Source: Cryptomeria japonica
Taxonomy: Eukaryota > Streptophyta > Pinopsida > Cupressales > Cupressaceae
Length of the DNA: 64,000 bases
Direction of reading: 5' to 3'
Assembly: GCF_030272615.1 (NCBI RefSeq)
Contig: NC_081405.1
Coordinates: forward strand, 570,399,095-570,463,094
Position 1 is the first letter of the stretch; each line of letters begins with the position of its first letter. Below, in pieces: positions 10,141 to 22,770 of this stretch. The notes beneath the pieces were generated by a model, which made no database searches, had not been told where the DNA came from, and saw only the letters and a list, made by a program, of their open reading frames with translations. Position numbers and translations under genes: made by a program.

Positions 10141-13100
10141 TGTAATAACCCACCTTAATTAACCCAACAAAATTGACCATTCTTTTTTTTTTAATCATTG
10201 TGTTTGATTCAATTGCATACTCTGGGCATCCATCCATTTGGATTAGGCATTCATCCATCCAGGATGAGCATCTAACCATACGGGTTAGGCATCTATCCAT
10301 ACGAGACATAAGATTTCATCTATCCAATACGGGATAGGCATCTACCCATATGGGGTAGGCATCTATCCAATCAGGATAGGAGGTGCTCTGGCCAGAGACT
10401 TAGACTCATCGAGACCATTTGGATCCTGAGCCACTCACTAAGTACTACACTCTTCTAATAGAAGTGTACCGAGGTTTCCGTCCTTAGGAGTAATTGAATA
10501 ACATAATACAAGCTTGAATTCCACCTCGGAATTTGGCTTAAAGCCTTGGGAAGTCAAGCGAATCCATACGGGATTCCTTCTGAGTATGCATTGAATTACT
10601 TTTTCCTATTTATTATACTTATCTTTCAAATTAGGATTTTACTATGGTTTAACTCAACAGATGAAAGATCATTTTAGAATTATCTTGTTAAATTATCGAT
10701 CCAAGGGGGATTACCCACCCCTTGGATTTGAACTTCCAAGTGCCCCTTATTACTCCCCGATGATTTATAGGGACGATGCCACAAATGTCGTTGATGCAGT
10801 TTTATTAGGAGTTAAGTGCAATAGTTCAACACGATGGCATTACCCATAAGCGTGACCCAGAGGCACTGTATATACTGAATGCTGCTAGGTTTTGATTTTC
10901 CAACTTCCTTTATTAGTTTTCTTAACTAAGAAACTTATGAAAACATCATGCTTGAAAATGGTTATGACTTGAACATGCAAAATTTAGACATTGCAAAACA
11001 TAATTAATTGAAATAACTACTTGATGAATTTTGCGAAATAAAAACCATAACTAAAATTATTTATTATTCAAAACTTGAAATATAACTTGCATATTAATAA
11101 TTAAACCGGTAACTTGCATGGAGACAAAAACGTCAATAAATGTAATTAATGTATAAGAAATTGCATGATACAAGAATAGTGTAACTTGCATGTAAGATTA
11201 AGCAATGTATGATTCCCATCACGAAATAATTAATTATGGTCATAGGTTCAAAAAAAATAGCGATTAGTTTAGACATTTGATTCAAATCATATTAATATAC
11301 ATTAATTGCTTTTAATGAGTCCAAAATGCCAACTAAGTGACCCAACGAATTTAAGTAGTTTTTATAAAATTCCAATTATAAAATTTAGCACAATTTGATC
11401 TACAATTAGATAATTGCTTAAAAGAAAATAATTATTATAAATTTTACTAAGGACAATTATAAAATTTAATTTACAATTTAGAAAATTGCTGAAATAATTA
11501 CATTTCAAAATTTCCTAAGTTAAAATTAAACTAAAATAAAAAAAGTTAACAATGCACAAATTTCAAGGAATTAAATTTGTAGTGGCAATTTTTTTTTTAA
11601 AAGGAAAGGGGGCAAGTGGGAGTGGGATCCATAGGTCCCATCACCACTACGGGTCTACGGAAGCAGACCCGCAGTGATGAGGGGACCCTGTGCTCCCCTC
11701 CACTAACCTACGGCCACTGCCATGATAGTCACCGCAGGGGAAGTGGAGGGTACCACTTCCCCGACGGTTACTATAACTGCCTCCACTAGCCTATATGCCA
11801 CCCGATACCTATAAAATCTGAATGACATGATTTCTTATTAAAATTGCTCGCAATGTTTACTATATTCATTTTCACATGATATAAATTTTATATATATATA
11901 TGGCTTACATTTCTAGAATTTAATGGTATATAAAAGGAGTATTTTATGAAATAAGAACAAGAATTTCATAGGAATGAAATGAAATGGAGAGATTTGCTTC
12001 AGAAATAAATAGATAATTAGATTATCATAGAGGTAGGAAATTGATTTCATAGGAAGAAAATACAGAGATTTGCTTCAACAAATAAAACCACAATGGATTA
12101 TTCACAGAGAAATATATTCCTCCATTTCAACTAATATTCATAGAGAGAAGTGTATAACTAGATAAAAATATTCATGATATCAAATGAGAATAAGGAATTA
12201 TTCACAGAGATGAATAACACAGAGGATTATTCACAAAGAAGTATATTTCTCCATTTCAACTAATATTCACAGAGAGAAGTATATAACCAGATAAAAATAT
12301 TCATGAAATCAAATGAGAATGAAGAATTATTCACAAAGATGAATAACACAGGATTATTTACAGAGAGAAATGAATACATGAGATTTATATGTTATAATCA
12401 GGCATTTTCTATTCGTGGGGAAGTAAGATTTTAATGTAAGAAAAGAATTACATTTAAATTTCCAATCCAGTAAATGAAATTGAGAGAAGAAAAGCAAGAT
12501 CTGATATTTTCTAAAATAAATAATAAAGCTATCTTTCACATGTAAGCAAGATCTGATATTTCTTCTCTAAGTAAAAATTAAACAAGTAAATAAGCTATCT
12601 TTCCAATATTATCACAAAATAAAATTTTATAAAGGAAGATCTAGAAGCTATATTTTGGGTAATACCATTTTCTCATATGGGAATGTGAAATAACAAGAGG
12701 AGAACCTAGCTTATCAAAGTTCGATGTTGAATCTAACCTTCTAGCTATCCTCCTTAGATCCTTCCTTGCCACTTGAGAGAAATCTTTCAAACAATAACTT
12801 AACAAATCCTGCAACGAAAATGAGACTACCAAGAAGATCCTACTACTAAAACTTGGGAAATTTTCTTCAAAACATAATCAACTCCCTTCTTTGAAACTTG
12901 AATACAATTTTATAAGAAAAATCCCTCAATTCCACTATTTAGAGAATTTAATTAAAAAAGAGATTCTTTTCTAATATTGGACTCTTGCAAATTGATTAAA
13001 AAATTAGTGGGGAAGTTACATGCAAGGTGGTGGAGATTCCTCTAGAAGCTTCTAATCCTTCCTACAACATGTGCCATAATTGGGAGTGGGAAAATAAATA

Positions 13101-13265
13101 AAATAAAAATAATGCCTTTGAATTATACTCTCCAAGTGTGTGTGTGCGTGTTTATTATTATTTTTAATCTTTTATAACATTTATTCAATCATTTTAATAG
13201 TTTAACCAAAAAAAAATATAATAGAATTGCATCATATCAAAAAGTGATAAAGGAGGGTTGTGACA
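10141..13265 (-). repeat. 3' LTR of the large gypsy element
   Basis: 3125 bp, alignable along its whole length with 29468-33032 except for a ~400-bp block missing here (the join is near 10638; the missing block is about 29947-30342 of the other LTR). It contains the GC-rich hairpin region (11600-11810) and the ATCTATCCA-type short repeats (10225-10385). Confidence 0.9.
10225..10385. repeat. Short tandem motif (GGCATCTATCCATACGGG type) inside the LTR
   Basis: About six imperfect units of a 24-28 bp motif of the form GGCATCTATCCATACGGGTTA run head to tail. The same array occurs in the other LTR at about 29553-29710, so it predates the insertion. It lies near the element's 3' terminus. Confidence 0.7.
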
Positions 13266-13280
13266 TCCTCCCCCCCTTAA
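13266..13280 (-). promoter_or_regulatory. Polypurine tract of the large gypsy element
   Basis: The minus strand reads TTAAGGGGGGGAGGA directly before the 3' LTR. Confidence 0.85.
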
Positions 13281-13339
13281 TTTGTGCATCATCTCGATGC
13301 ACTTATTGAATGCATCCAAAAGAGTCTATAGTTCATGAT

Positions 13340-14029
13340 TAGTTAAAACTAAAAAGGAAACAACTGTTGCATCCCCCTCGTATCTTCCCATGTGGCATTC
13401 TTCTCATCATACTGGTTCCATTGTACTTTGCATTGATCAACTTCTCTATTGCGCAATTCGCACTAGCGCCTATCCAAGATTTTGAATGGCTCTATTATTA
13501 TTCCTCCCATTTCCTGGACCTATAAAGCATCCCGATTCAAAATATGTTTCTCGTCAGGTACATACTTCTTAAGAAGAGATACATGGAAGACATCATGGAT
13601 TCGGCTCAACTGGGGAGGTAAGGCCAACCGATATGCAACTAGATTAATCCTTTCCAATATTTCAAAGGGTCCAACATAATGAGGTGCAAGCTTGGTCTTT
13701 TTTCCAAACCTTATGGAACTCTTGTGTGGCCTAACTCTTAGGAAGACTTTCTCTCCCACCTCAAATTCCCTTGGAGTCCTGTTTTTGTCTACATAACTTT
13801 TTTGCCTATCTGTGGTTTCCTTCAATCTTTTCCTAATTTCCTTAGTTTTCCTTTCCATTTCCTTCAACATATCTGATCCAACAATTACTCTATCTTCAAG
13901 ACTATCCCAACTCAAAGGTGTTCGACATGGTCTACAATATAATGCTTCAAAAGGTGCCATTCCTAAAGATGTTTGATATGTATTATTGTAAGCAAACTCT
14001 ACCAGAGGTAGGTACTCTTCCCATTTCTT
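13340..14029 (-). pseudogene. Integrase C-terminus with chromodomain-like tail
   Basis: The 146-codon open frame at 13520-13960 carries the family's GPF/Y-type module (HYVGPFEILERINLVAYRLA) and the RIHDVFHVSLLKKY motif. Beyond it, in the same frame but past a stop, come EPFKILDRR and later VQWNQYDEKNATWED. This is the pattern of a plant chromovirus chromodomain (aromatic and ATWE core), which in the family binds histone marks and steers integration. The run from 14029 to 13960 continues the integrase core across a stop. Domain order and spacing are normal, but the protein is dead. Confidence 0.85.
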
Positions 14030-15238
14030 CTATTGGTCCATGTAGTACATGCGAAGTAGGTCTTCAAAAATCTGATTTGTCCTTTCTATTTGACCGTCGG
14101 TTTTAGGATGGTATACAGTGCTAAAATTTAGTTGAGTTCCCATAGCTGATTGAAGAATTGTCCAAAACCTTGAAGTGAATCTAGCATCTCTATCTGATAT
14201 GATTTTCTCTGGAATTCCATGCAACCTAAATATTTCCTTAACAAAGCGCCTAGCCAAGGTAGGTGCATCATTCGTCAGGTTCCCTAGTATAAAGTGTGCC
14301 ACCTTAGTGAGTTTGTCAATTACCACCATTATTGTATCATGTCTAGAAGGTGACATGGGCAACCCTTGCACAAAATCCATGCTAATAACTTGCCACTTGT
14401 GTTGAGGTACATCATGTAATTGTAACAATCCAGCTGGATGTCTATGTTCTGCCTTTACTCTTTGACACTCCAAACATTTAGCCACATACTTGACTATGTC
14501 ATTCTTCATCCCTTGGCAAAAGTATAACTTCTTTAAATCTGCATAAAGTTTGTTAACTCCTGGGTGCCCTGAATAAGGGGCATTGTGAGCCTCCGACAAG
14601 ACTACTTCCCTTAAGTTTCCTGAATTAGGAATATAGATTCTATTATTGAATTTGAGCAATCCATCTTTGTCTAATGTATACCCTTCAACCTTAGGATTGG
14701 TTGGATCATGTTCTAAAGTCAATTTGACTTGCTCATACCATGGGTCGTGTCCTTGCTCATCCATCACTTGCCTTTTGAAAGAAGTTTTGAACGTTGCTAT
14801 AGTCATTAAGTGTCTCCTCCTACTCAAAGCATCTGCTACCCTATTTTCCTTTCCCTTAATATATTCAATTTCAAAATCATATTCACTTAGAAATTCTAAC
14901 CACCTTCTTTTTCTGGCATTTAAGTGGGGTTGGGTAAAGATGTACTTTAGTCCTTGGTTATCTGACTTTAACTCCAAGGGCTTCCCTAATAAGAAGTGTC
15001 TCCATTTCTGTAGGGCATGCACAATCATTGTTAACTCTAAGTCATGGGGTGTATATTTAACCTCATGAGTCTTTAGCTTCCTAGATTCGTAAGCTACTAC
15101 CCCTTCATCTTGGACAAGTACTCCTCCTATACCTTCAATAGAAGCATCAGTCATGACTGTGAAGTGTCCATTCGGATCTGGTACTTTTAGAATGGGTGCT
15201 GAAGCTGGTTTTCCCTTCAAGATTTGGAATGCCTTATT
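14030..15238 (-). pseudogene. RNase H and integrase core of the large gypsy element
   Basis: A 396-codon open frame, the longest surviving piece. RNase H starts with MTDASIEGIGGVL and includes LKSDNQGLKYIF. The integrase zinc-binding part has HPGVNKLYADLKK and CLECQRVKAEH. The catalytic triad is visible as Asp in SMDFVQGLP, Asp in SDRDARFTS and Glu in DGQIERTNQ. Stops bound it on both sides: one separates it from reverse transcriptase near 15240, another from the C-terminal module near 14028. In the family this segment removes RNA template and inserts the cDNA. Confidence 0.92.
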
Positions 15239-16249
15239 TTATTGTTCTGCCCACACAAACCTTTTACCCTTCCTCTGTAATGATGTGATGGGGTTTTCTA
15301 TCTTAGAGAATCCTTCCACAAACCTTCTATAGTAACTTGCTAGCCCCATAAAGCCTCTTACCTTTGAAACATTTTTTGGGATCGGCCATTCTACTATTGC
15401 CTTTATCTTATCTAGATCAACTACTATTCCTTCCTTTGATATTATATGCCCAAGGTAGTGAATCTTTTCCTCAGAGAAGGCACATTTTGACAATTTTCCA
15501 TATAACTTATGTTCCCTCAACCTTGGAAAAATAGTTTGTAGGTGTACTAAATGTTCCTCCTCATTCCTAGAGTAAATCAATATGTCATCCAGAAATACCA
15601 AAACAAATTTGTCCAAGTAGTCATGGAGTACACTATTCATTAGGTTCATAAATGCAGCTGGGACATTGGTTACACCAAAAGGAACTACTGTGAACTCATA
15701 ATGCCCATATCTAGTCCTGAAAGCTGTCTTCGGAATGTCCTCCTCATTAATTCTAAGTTGATGGTATCCTGACCAGAGGTCTATCTTTGAGAAAATTGTT
15801 GCTCCTTTCATTTGGTCAAAAAGATCCTCTATTCAAGGTAAGGGATACCTATTCTCTATTGTGACCTTGTTCAACATCCTATAGTCGATGCATAGTCTTA
15901 AGGTTCCATCCTTCTTCTTAACAAGTAAGACTGGCGCTCCCCATGGTGATACACTTGGCCTTATTAATCCCTTAGCTAAGAGTTCCTCTAATTGCATCTT
16001 GAGCTCTTGTAATTTAGTTGTGTTCTTTTGGTAAGGTGCCCTTGATATTGGTTCAGCTCCCGGTAGTACGTCAATAGAAAAGTGAAACTTCCTTTTAGGG
16101 GGTAAGCTAGGCAATTCTTCTGGAAATGCATCCTTGAATTCTTTTAAGAAAGGGGTATTTTCAAAGGTTGCAGTATTTTCCTCTTTTCCTTCATCAATTT
16201 CAACCATATAGATTAGGCCTCCTCTTCTTCTTTCATTCTTTAATTGCAT
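15239..16249 (-). pseudogene. Reverse transcriptase of the large gypsy element
   Basis: Two frames, 15833-16249 and 15239-15811, are separated by stop codons near 15830. The first holds the N-terminal part ([19 protein letters not shown], then [14 protein letters not shown]). The second holds [14 protein letters not shown], the catalytic [10 protein letters not shown] (FLDD is a usual gypsy form of YxDD) and the connection [15 protein letters not shown]. Catalytic residues are intact, so inactivation is by nonsense changes rather than active-site loss. Confidence 0.92.
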
Positions 16250-16948
16250 GGCTGATATGGTTCTATACTGATGGGGTTAAACTTTCCTTGGATTTTGACC
16301 CTTTTTCCCCCATCATCCAAACATTCAACAACTTTATTATAGCAATCTACATTATCTTGATGGCCTGTTAACCAACTCATTCCAATAATTACATCATACA
16401 ATTCTAGGGGTGCCACATAGAGGTCTACCCTTGTTTCAAACTCAGGAAATTGTACCCTTGCCCTCGACAAACACTTAGTTACTTCCCTAGTTGCCTTATC
16501 CCCATATTGAACCATCCATGATGGCTCCATTTGATTAACTTTTAATGCATATTTGCTTACTAATTTAGGTGAGATAAAACATTTAGATGACCCAGTGTCA
16601 ATTAGAATTGAAATTGGTTATTCAAATAGTGTACCTGTAGTTTCCATGGGAACATTCTAGTATCTTCCTCTTCAGGTCCTAACTGCTGCATGAATCCTTT
16701 GTTGGGGCCCTTGTTGGGGTTGATTGGCCCTAATCTGACCCTGCATCCTAGGACTCTCTCTAGCAAAATGGTTTCCCCCACACATGAAGGATCCACTTGG
16801 AGGACCCCTCCTACCTTGATTCCTAGGGGGATCATTCCTTATTTCATTAGCCCTGGGTGGATAAGTTACCCTGTTCTACCGGTCATTCCTATTATAGTGG
16901 CCTCTGTTATTATTATTTTCATTCCTTTGATATTGATTAGGAGGTGGC
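16240..16948 (-). pseudogene. gag C-terminus, decayed zinc knuckle and aspartic protease
   Basis: Reading leftward from 16948, the frame resumes the gag interrupted by the nested element. It shows a zinc knuckle with two of its cysteines lost (FMCGGNHFARES in place of CxxCxxxGHxxxxC). It continues into a retropepsin, ILIDTGSSKCFISPKLV (active DTG intact), followed by VDLYVAPLELYDVIIGMSWL. Several stops interrupt it, near 16625 and elsewhere. The protease-RT border overlaps 16240-16249. Confidence 0.85.
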
Positions 16949-18250
16949 TGGTCGCGCCCACAAAAGGATATGAAAATCACAGTAAAACCTTTCCTGGGAA
17001 TTGGGCATTCCAACAGGTGACCAATATCTCTCTCTATAGACGTTCATTTACTTGTCAAACTAGGGGACGTATACTTTAAATGGCGCAGCAAAATATATGC
17101 ACTAGGAACTCATTTTGGTCAAATCTTAGCACAAATACATACTGGAAAGAAATTCTACCTACGCTATAGGAAGGTAATGCAAAGCTCTTTAACTCAACTA
17201 TGATTTGATTAAAACAGAAATCATGATAACTACAACTGAAACACAAACTATGAACTGGCCTTATGTTGCAGGAACAGGAACAGTGATGGATTCCTTGTGC
17301 TGCAAGAGCAATGTAAAGCTGAGTTTGTATAAAAACTTTAAAGATGAAAGCACACTGAAGCTTAACAGGAAAGAACAACTAACTAACTAGCTATAGATAC
17401 CTACTAAGTGGGCCCCCTTAGCAAGCATCTCCTGATTACGTAGATGTAAACTCATAACTTCATTGAACTTTATTCATAAAAATAGAATGATATACATTGT
17501 TTTGTTGATATGAAAACTAACAACAAACTCTGTCTCTTATTAAACAGATTCTGTCTTTTTTTATCATATTGATTCTTACATGATATCTACTACTCTGATT
17601 CTATCTTATTCTAACTCTCTTTTCTCTCTCCCTCGTACAGGAGGAGAACTTTATTTAAAAATAGGAGAGCAACTAACTAACTAACTCCATCAAGGAAAGA
17701 CGTGGAAGTAAAATATATCCCCAAATCAAGGAACAAACTCCTTAAATGAATTTATGTATTCAACCTGATCCAGAGAGAATCTAGCACTCCACTCTTTCTA
17801 GATTGACTGACATTAAAATTCTTTCCCATAGTTTCGATCACAGAGTCTTCGCCGGAGCTCCCTCGAAGTCGTGCAGGAAATGGACTTTACTGCAAAACTG
17901 AGATCGGCTGCGCTTGACTCGATCATTCTTCAACAACCTGCAAAACAAAAGGTAACAGGCAACAAAAAAAGGCGTATGGCACATACACGATATCTATTCA
18001 TTAATCACACATTTTAAATCGACTTCATCATTCAAAAAACTGTATACGATATACCAGTCATTTTAGGGAGTCAATGGGGCAATAAATGCAATCGAGTCAA
18101 CACAATGAGCTGCAAGAATATAAAAGTATCTTGCTACAGGATATCCCAAAAAGGTTTCAACAAAGTCTGAACATCCATGAAATAACAAAAGTAAAGGCAT
18201 TTAAAAGTTTATCATAACATCCAAATTATGAGCATATTTTAAGCTCATCA
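16949..18250 (-). repeat. 3' LTR of the nested Athila-like element
   Basis: 1302 bp, nearly identical to 27051-28354 along its length. It starts TG and ends CA, and the left target-duplication copy GTGGC lies directly outside. Confidence 0.93.
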
Positions 18251-18261
18251 CTACCCCCTAC
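18251..18261 (-). promoter_or_regulatory. Polypurine tract of the nested element
   Basis: The minus strand reads GTAGGGGGTAG between the accessory frame's stop and the 3' LTR. Confidence 0.8.
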
Positions 18262-20747
18262 TTAGTCCAATGCTGGTCCTCCAGCATTAACTTTCTTGGT
18301 GGTTTCTCTGAAGTCGGTGGTTGCTACATGACTCTGAAATGGATTTTTAAACTTGTAATAAAATCCTCTGAAATCCTGACATTTTTCATACCTTTGGTCT
18401 TCTAATTCATTGTTAAGATTTGTAGCCTGGTGAGGATAAAGTGGCCACATTAGCACAGGGGGTCTGAATGTCAGCGGCAACGACAGTTCAAATCTTGTTT
18501 GAAGTTCCAATTGAATGTATCTGCTGGTTCGTTTGAGAGCTGCTATGAAATTTAGGGGACCATGTGGTTCTGACTTTCTTAACCCAACAGTTAATCTCTC
18601 CCATCTTTTCTCACTTCTGGTGAATGCCAATTTCCAAAATGAATATTGTTGTGCCTGGAATTCATCATATACTTGTTTTCTGATATCAAATATTTTCTCT
18701 CTTGCTGAAACATTATTAATACCATATGTCAGAGTAAACCAATCTTTCAACATTGCATGGGGGTTTGAACTTTGAGAATGTAATGGAACAAGCTCTGTTT
18801 TCTCAGCTTCCTCATATGTTTTCCACTGCCTGCCATAATTTGCCCCATTTGCTGCCCATGACATAAATGCTCTCAAATGAATATCACCAATATATAGAAG
18901 AGGATTTCATTCTATTTCAAATGGTATTAAAAAGCCATGCAAATAGAATTCACACAAAAAATTCCTTAACCAGTTAGGGGCTGCCTGGTATGCTTCATAG
19001 AATTCCTTGGCAATATGAATTATAGGATCTTGGTTTCTGGAAATTCTCATCAATTGGAACCATAAAAACTGTTCTTTAAGGCACAAAGCATAAACTCTGG
19101 GTGGTGGTCTACATTCCATAATCTGACCAGTTACTTTTAACATTTCGTCCATTTTTGCTTTCAACTCAGTAATTTCCTGCTTCTGACTTTCAATTTTCTT
19201 TTTCAATTTCTTCTTTTCTATTTCCCATAGACTTTGTTACATGTCAGTTTAGGCTATGTATCAGAAAGTCAAGGTTTGCAATGTAATTGTTTCCCAATTA
19301 GCTTTAACATATTCCAGAAACTCAATTAAAAATATTTTCTTATACACAACAATGGCTTTACAAATTGCAGGGTGAAATACAACTTCACTAGGCACATTCA
19401 ATTATTTAGTCTGTTCTTGCTTTTGCTGCAAGATAAATTCTTCTTGTTGCTGCGGTGGAGAAGTCTGTGCTTCCTCCAAAAATTACATAGCAGCAGTAGC
19501 CAAATCATCAAGATTTGGTAACCCTTGCTCATTATGCCCTGTTTCTTTTGTCTCAACTTATTCCTCTTTAGGAACGAACGAACTCTGGGTAGCATTCTCA
19601 GACACATTCTGAGAAACATTAAATTCGGACTCAACAGACCCTTCTGAAATTACAATCACCTCTGGTTGCGGTGAAGCAGAGGAGGTCTTAGATTGTTTCC
19701 TTCCAGAAACCCTTCTTGGCACTGATGCGGCTGCAGGAGGTGTTTTAGTAGCTTTCCTCTTCCTTGTTTGTTCAGAGGGCTTTGCCTTACTAGAGGATGA
19801 CGGTGAACTAGTAATAGCAACAGGTGTTGCTGTAGGAGAAACAGCTGCAGGGGAAGGTGCTGCAGGAGAAGGGCATTGCCTTTTCTTAGAACAAGGGTCA
19901 GATTTTGGGGACCCTTCTACCTTTGTTTTTCCCTTCTCTCTCCTAGTGGCAGAACTAGTTTGTACCCTAGCAGAGGATTCATGTGCGAAAGCTACAGGAC
20001 CAGGTGCTACAGGAGTAGATGACCCTTGCCCTGTTTTATTGGTAGATGCAATTTCTTTCTTTTTTTTCTGAGGCCGTGGGGTAAGTACCCTAGGGGGTTG
20101 TAGAATTTGCAAACTCTTTTGGGCAACAAATTGTTGCCAGGAGAGAGGTGAGACATCCCTCAAAGAGCACTCAATTTGTAATTTAATAAGGCCATGATGA
20201 GTGATAGAATTATCTTTCCCTGTTGAGTTTCGTGGGCACTTTGTTCTAAAAATTTTAACAAGAAATTTGAAACATTTATAACTAACCCATGCCTCATATA
20301 GCTCAATAATTTAAAATGATGAGAATGCAGATAGAAAAAATGGCCTTCACAGGTCAAATACCTGATTATGTAAGTAGCATACTCTGAATAAGGAGGAGGC
20401 AACGATACACGCTTGCATCGCTGCTTGGAGACTTCCAGAGGTCCATCAGTAGGCATTGAAAACTCAACCCTTGCAGCTGCAGCGTCTGAAGAAAAGTTTT
20501 CTCCAATGGCTGGAAGCCCAATTACTTCAGCAATTCTATTTTCGGTTGCAACAACTGTTAGACCCCATACGGCGGCTTCCCCTTCAAAAAGGGTTCTCAA
20601 AAATTCTCCAGCAGCCTCCTCATCAAAATCATTTAAGCTCAAGAAATAATTTAAACACCCACAGAGGCTGAATGCATGCACTGTTTATGGATTTTGCAAT
20701 AACATTTCATGAGCTACAGGCTCATATCGCACCAACTGACCATCCAT
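18262..20747 (-). pseudogene. Accessory ORF in the env position of the nested element
   Basis: Starting at the ATG at 20747 (MDGQLVRYEPVAHEM), about 830 codons run to 18262, broken by single stops (for example at codon 21) and one frameshift near 20160. Seen in order: an N-terminal domain with FLRTLFEGEAAVWGLTV and NRIAEVIGLPAIGEN, similar in pattern to the plant-retroelement domain found in Athila-type downstream ORFs; a Ser/Pro/Ala-rich basic stretch (19640-20160) with KKRQ and RKRK clusters; a Gln-rich stretch; a coiled coil (KKIESQKQEITELKAKMDEM); and a C-terminal domain rich in Trp, Phe and Arg (18262-19150). No signal peptide or convincing membrane segment is visible, so an envelope role is not supported. 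The function is unknown. Confidence 0.75.
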
Positions 20748-21482
20748 GTTTGTAGTTTTCCTTTAACTGAACTTTATTCCTTGTTGAAGGTTCAAATTCT
20801 TTGTTTCCCTTTCTGCTCTGGTTTTTCTTCTTTCGTGCCATCACATTTCTTTCTTTTTCCAAAAATGAACTTTTTGAACAAGCAGTTTTAATCGTAATTA
20901 TGCAATAAAGAAGGACATGCGATCATATTTGGAAAGTACCAGAAAAGTATTAAAGAAAAATTATTTTGCAGTTATGGCAGCGGCGAAAAGACAGATTTTA
21001 AAAGATGGATTACCCCACCCCCTACTTAAAGTATGACATGTGTCCTCACATGTCATAAAGAATAGGTAGAGATTCGGGTAATAATGACCAGTACATGCAT
21101 AGCAGTAAATGAATAGAATGAAATAAATCAAATATGCGATAAGAAAAGATATGGCGTACCTTTGATAACTGCACGTATGTGTGAAGAAAGATGACGGTAT
21201 CTGCATGAATTGATAAGTGGGAAAGATATCTTAATTAAGTTTGATACGGATGGATGACGTAGATGGGTGAGATGGGCAGATGAAATGAACAGATGGAATG
21301 GATGGATGGAAGATAAAAAAGTGAAATGGGGGCAATAAATGAGAATGGAGAAAAAGGGGTTTCCTTTTTAAAAAGAAAACCTTTATTATGGGCATGCTCT
21401 TTTTTGAAAATTATGGTAACGCTGCAAGAGAAAGACTAAAGCCTTCGGCTGCAGGAAGAGTAGCGGGAGGAACCTGAATGAA
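20748..21482. other. Spacer between integrase and the accessory ORF
   Basis: About 735 bp without coding homology. Positions 21230-21315 are a loose simple-sequence run of GATG/GGAT units. Spacers of this kind precede the extra ORF in Athila-type elements, where a spliced message is thought to express it; no splice site is assigned here. Confidence 0.6.
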
Positions 21483-22770
21483 CTACTGCATGAATTCTTC
21501 CTTGGAGACTGGTTTGTGGTACAACCGGAGTCGGTGCCCATTCACTGGCAATTTGAAGCGGACTGGGTCTATTGTCACCAGCTGTACAGCTCCATTGTTG
21601 AACACATTTTCAACTTCATAGGGGCCAAGACAGCGTGTTGTGAGTTTACCTTGGTTTTCTTCATATCTAAAATCATATAACAGAGCCCAATCTCCAGCAG
21701 AAAATTTTCTTGTTTTGATGTGCTGATCATGCCATTATTTCCTTTGCTATTGGATTGCTTCTGTATGCTGCAGGGCGGCTTTTCTCATTTCGTCCAAAGC
21801 ATTTAGCTGCAGGAGACAGTCCTTCTGTGCTTCAGATATGTCTATATTGAGTTCAAGAGCTGTCCTCAAATTTTTGTGTTCAAATTCTATGGGTAACATG
21901 ACTGTTTTCCCATAGAGCCGCTCAAAAGGTGTAAACCCAGTTGTTGTTTTCCATGTATTTCTGTAATCCCAAACTACTTCAGGAAGTCTATTGCTCCAAT
22001 CTTTTCTATGGATCTACACTTTCTTTGTGAGGATCACCTCAATTTCTCTGTTTGTTACCTCTGCCTGACCATTGGCTTGAGGGTGATAAGGGCTAGACTT
22101 CCTATGTTTGATTTTATAGTCATTCATTAGTGCAGTGATCAAATTCAACGTAAACTGAGCTCCTTGATCAGTTACAAGCTCTCTGGGAACTTCAAATCTT
22201 GTGAAAATTTGTTCATACAAAAACTCAGCAACTTTGTTATCTCGGGCATGAGTCATAGCTGTTACCTCGACCCATTTTGTTACATAGTCCATGCAAACTA
22301 AAATGTATAAATTTCCATTTGATGGTGGATCAATTGGCCCTACAAAATCCATCCCCCATTTATCAAAAGGGGTGACTATTATCTGCGGATATAGTGGCAT
22401 TTCATCGGACTTATTTGGTCTTCCCATATGCTGGCATCTGTCACATTTTCTTGTATAGGCCACAGCATCCTTATGTAATGTTGCCTAGTAGTACCCTGTT
22501 GTAAGAACTTTCATTGATGTTCTTTTTGCTGCAAAATGTCCTCCACATGGTTTATCATGGCAAGCATGCAATATGTCATAAGTTTCGTCTTCTCTTACAC
22601 ATCTTCGTATTACTTGATCGGGTCCAGTATAGAACAAACTATTTGCAATCCAAGAAAAGTTAAAATTTTTCTCTATTAACAATTTCTTTTCTTTTGGAGA
22701 AAAGTCATCTGGTATTCTGTTTGCTGCTAGATAATTGGCAATGTCTGCATACCAGGGTATATGTGCAGTG
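21483..22770 (-). pseudogene. Integrase of the nested element
   Basis: The zinc-binding module reads HDKPCGGHFAAKRT and later CDRCQHMGRP. The catalytic residues are Asp in WGMDFVGPI, Asp in VTDQGAQF and Glu in NGQAEVTNRE, all present. The main open frame is 22014-22463; stops near 22484 and 22011 isolate it. The C-terminal module continues to a TAG at 21483-21485, with RKFSAGDWALLYDFRY and FKLPVNGHRLRLYHK. No chromodomain follows, as expected outside the chromoviruses. Confidence 0.9.

Noticed and set aside
16949-18250. Solo LTR inside the large gypsy element
   Set aside because: A second LTR at 27051-28354, a complete interior between them and near-matching target duplications show a full element.
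18262-20747. A retroviral-type envelope gene
   Set aside because: The position fits, but I see no signal peptide, cleavage site or membrane-spanning segment in the readable parts.
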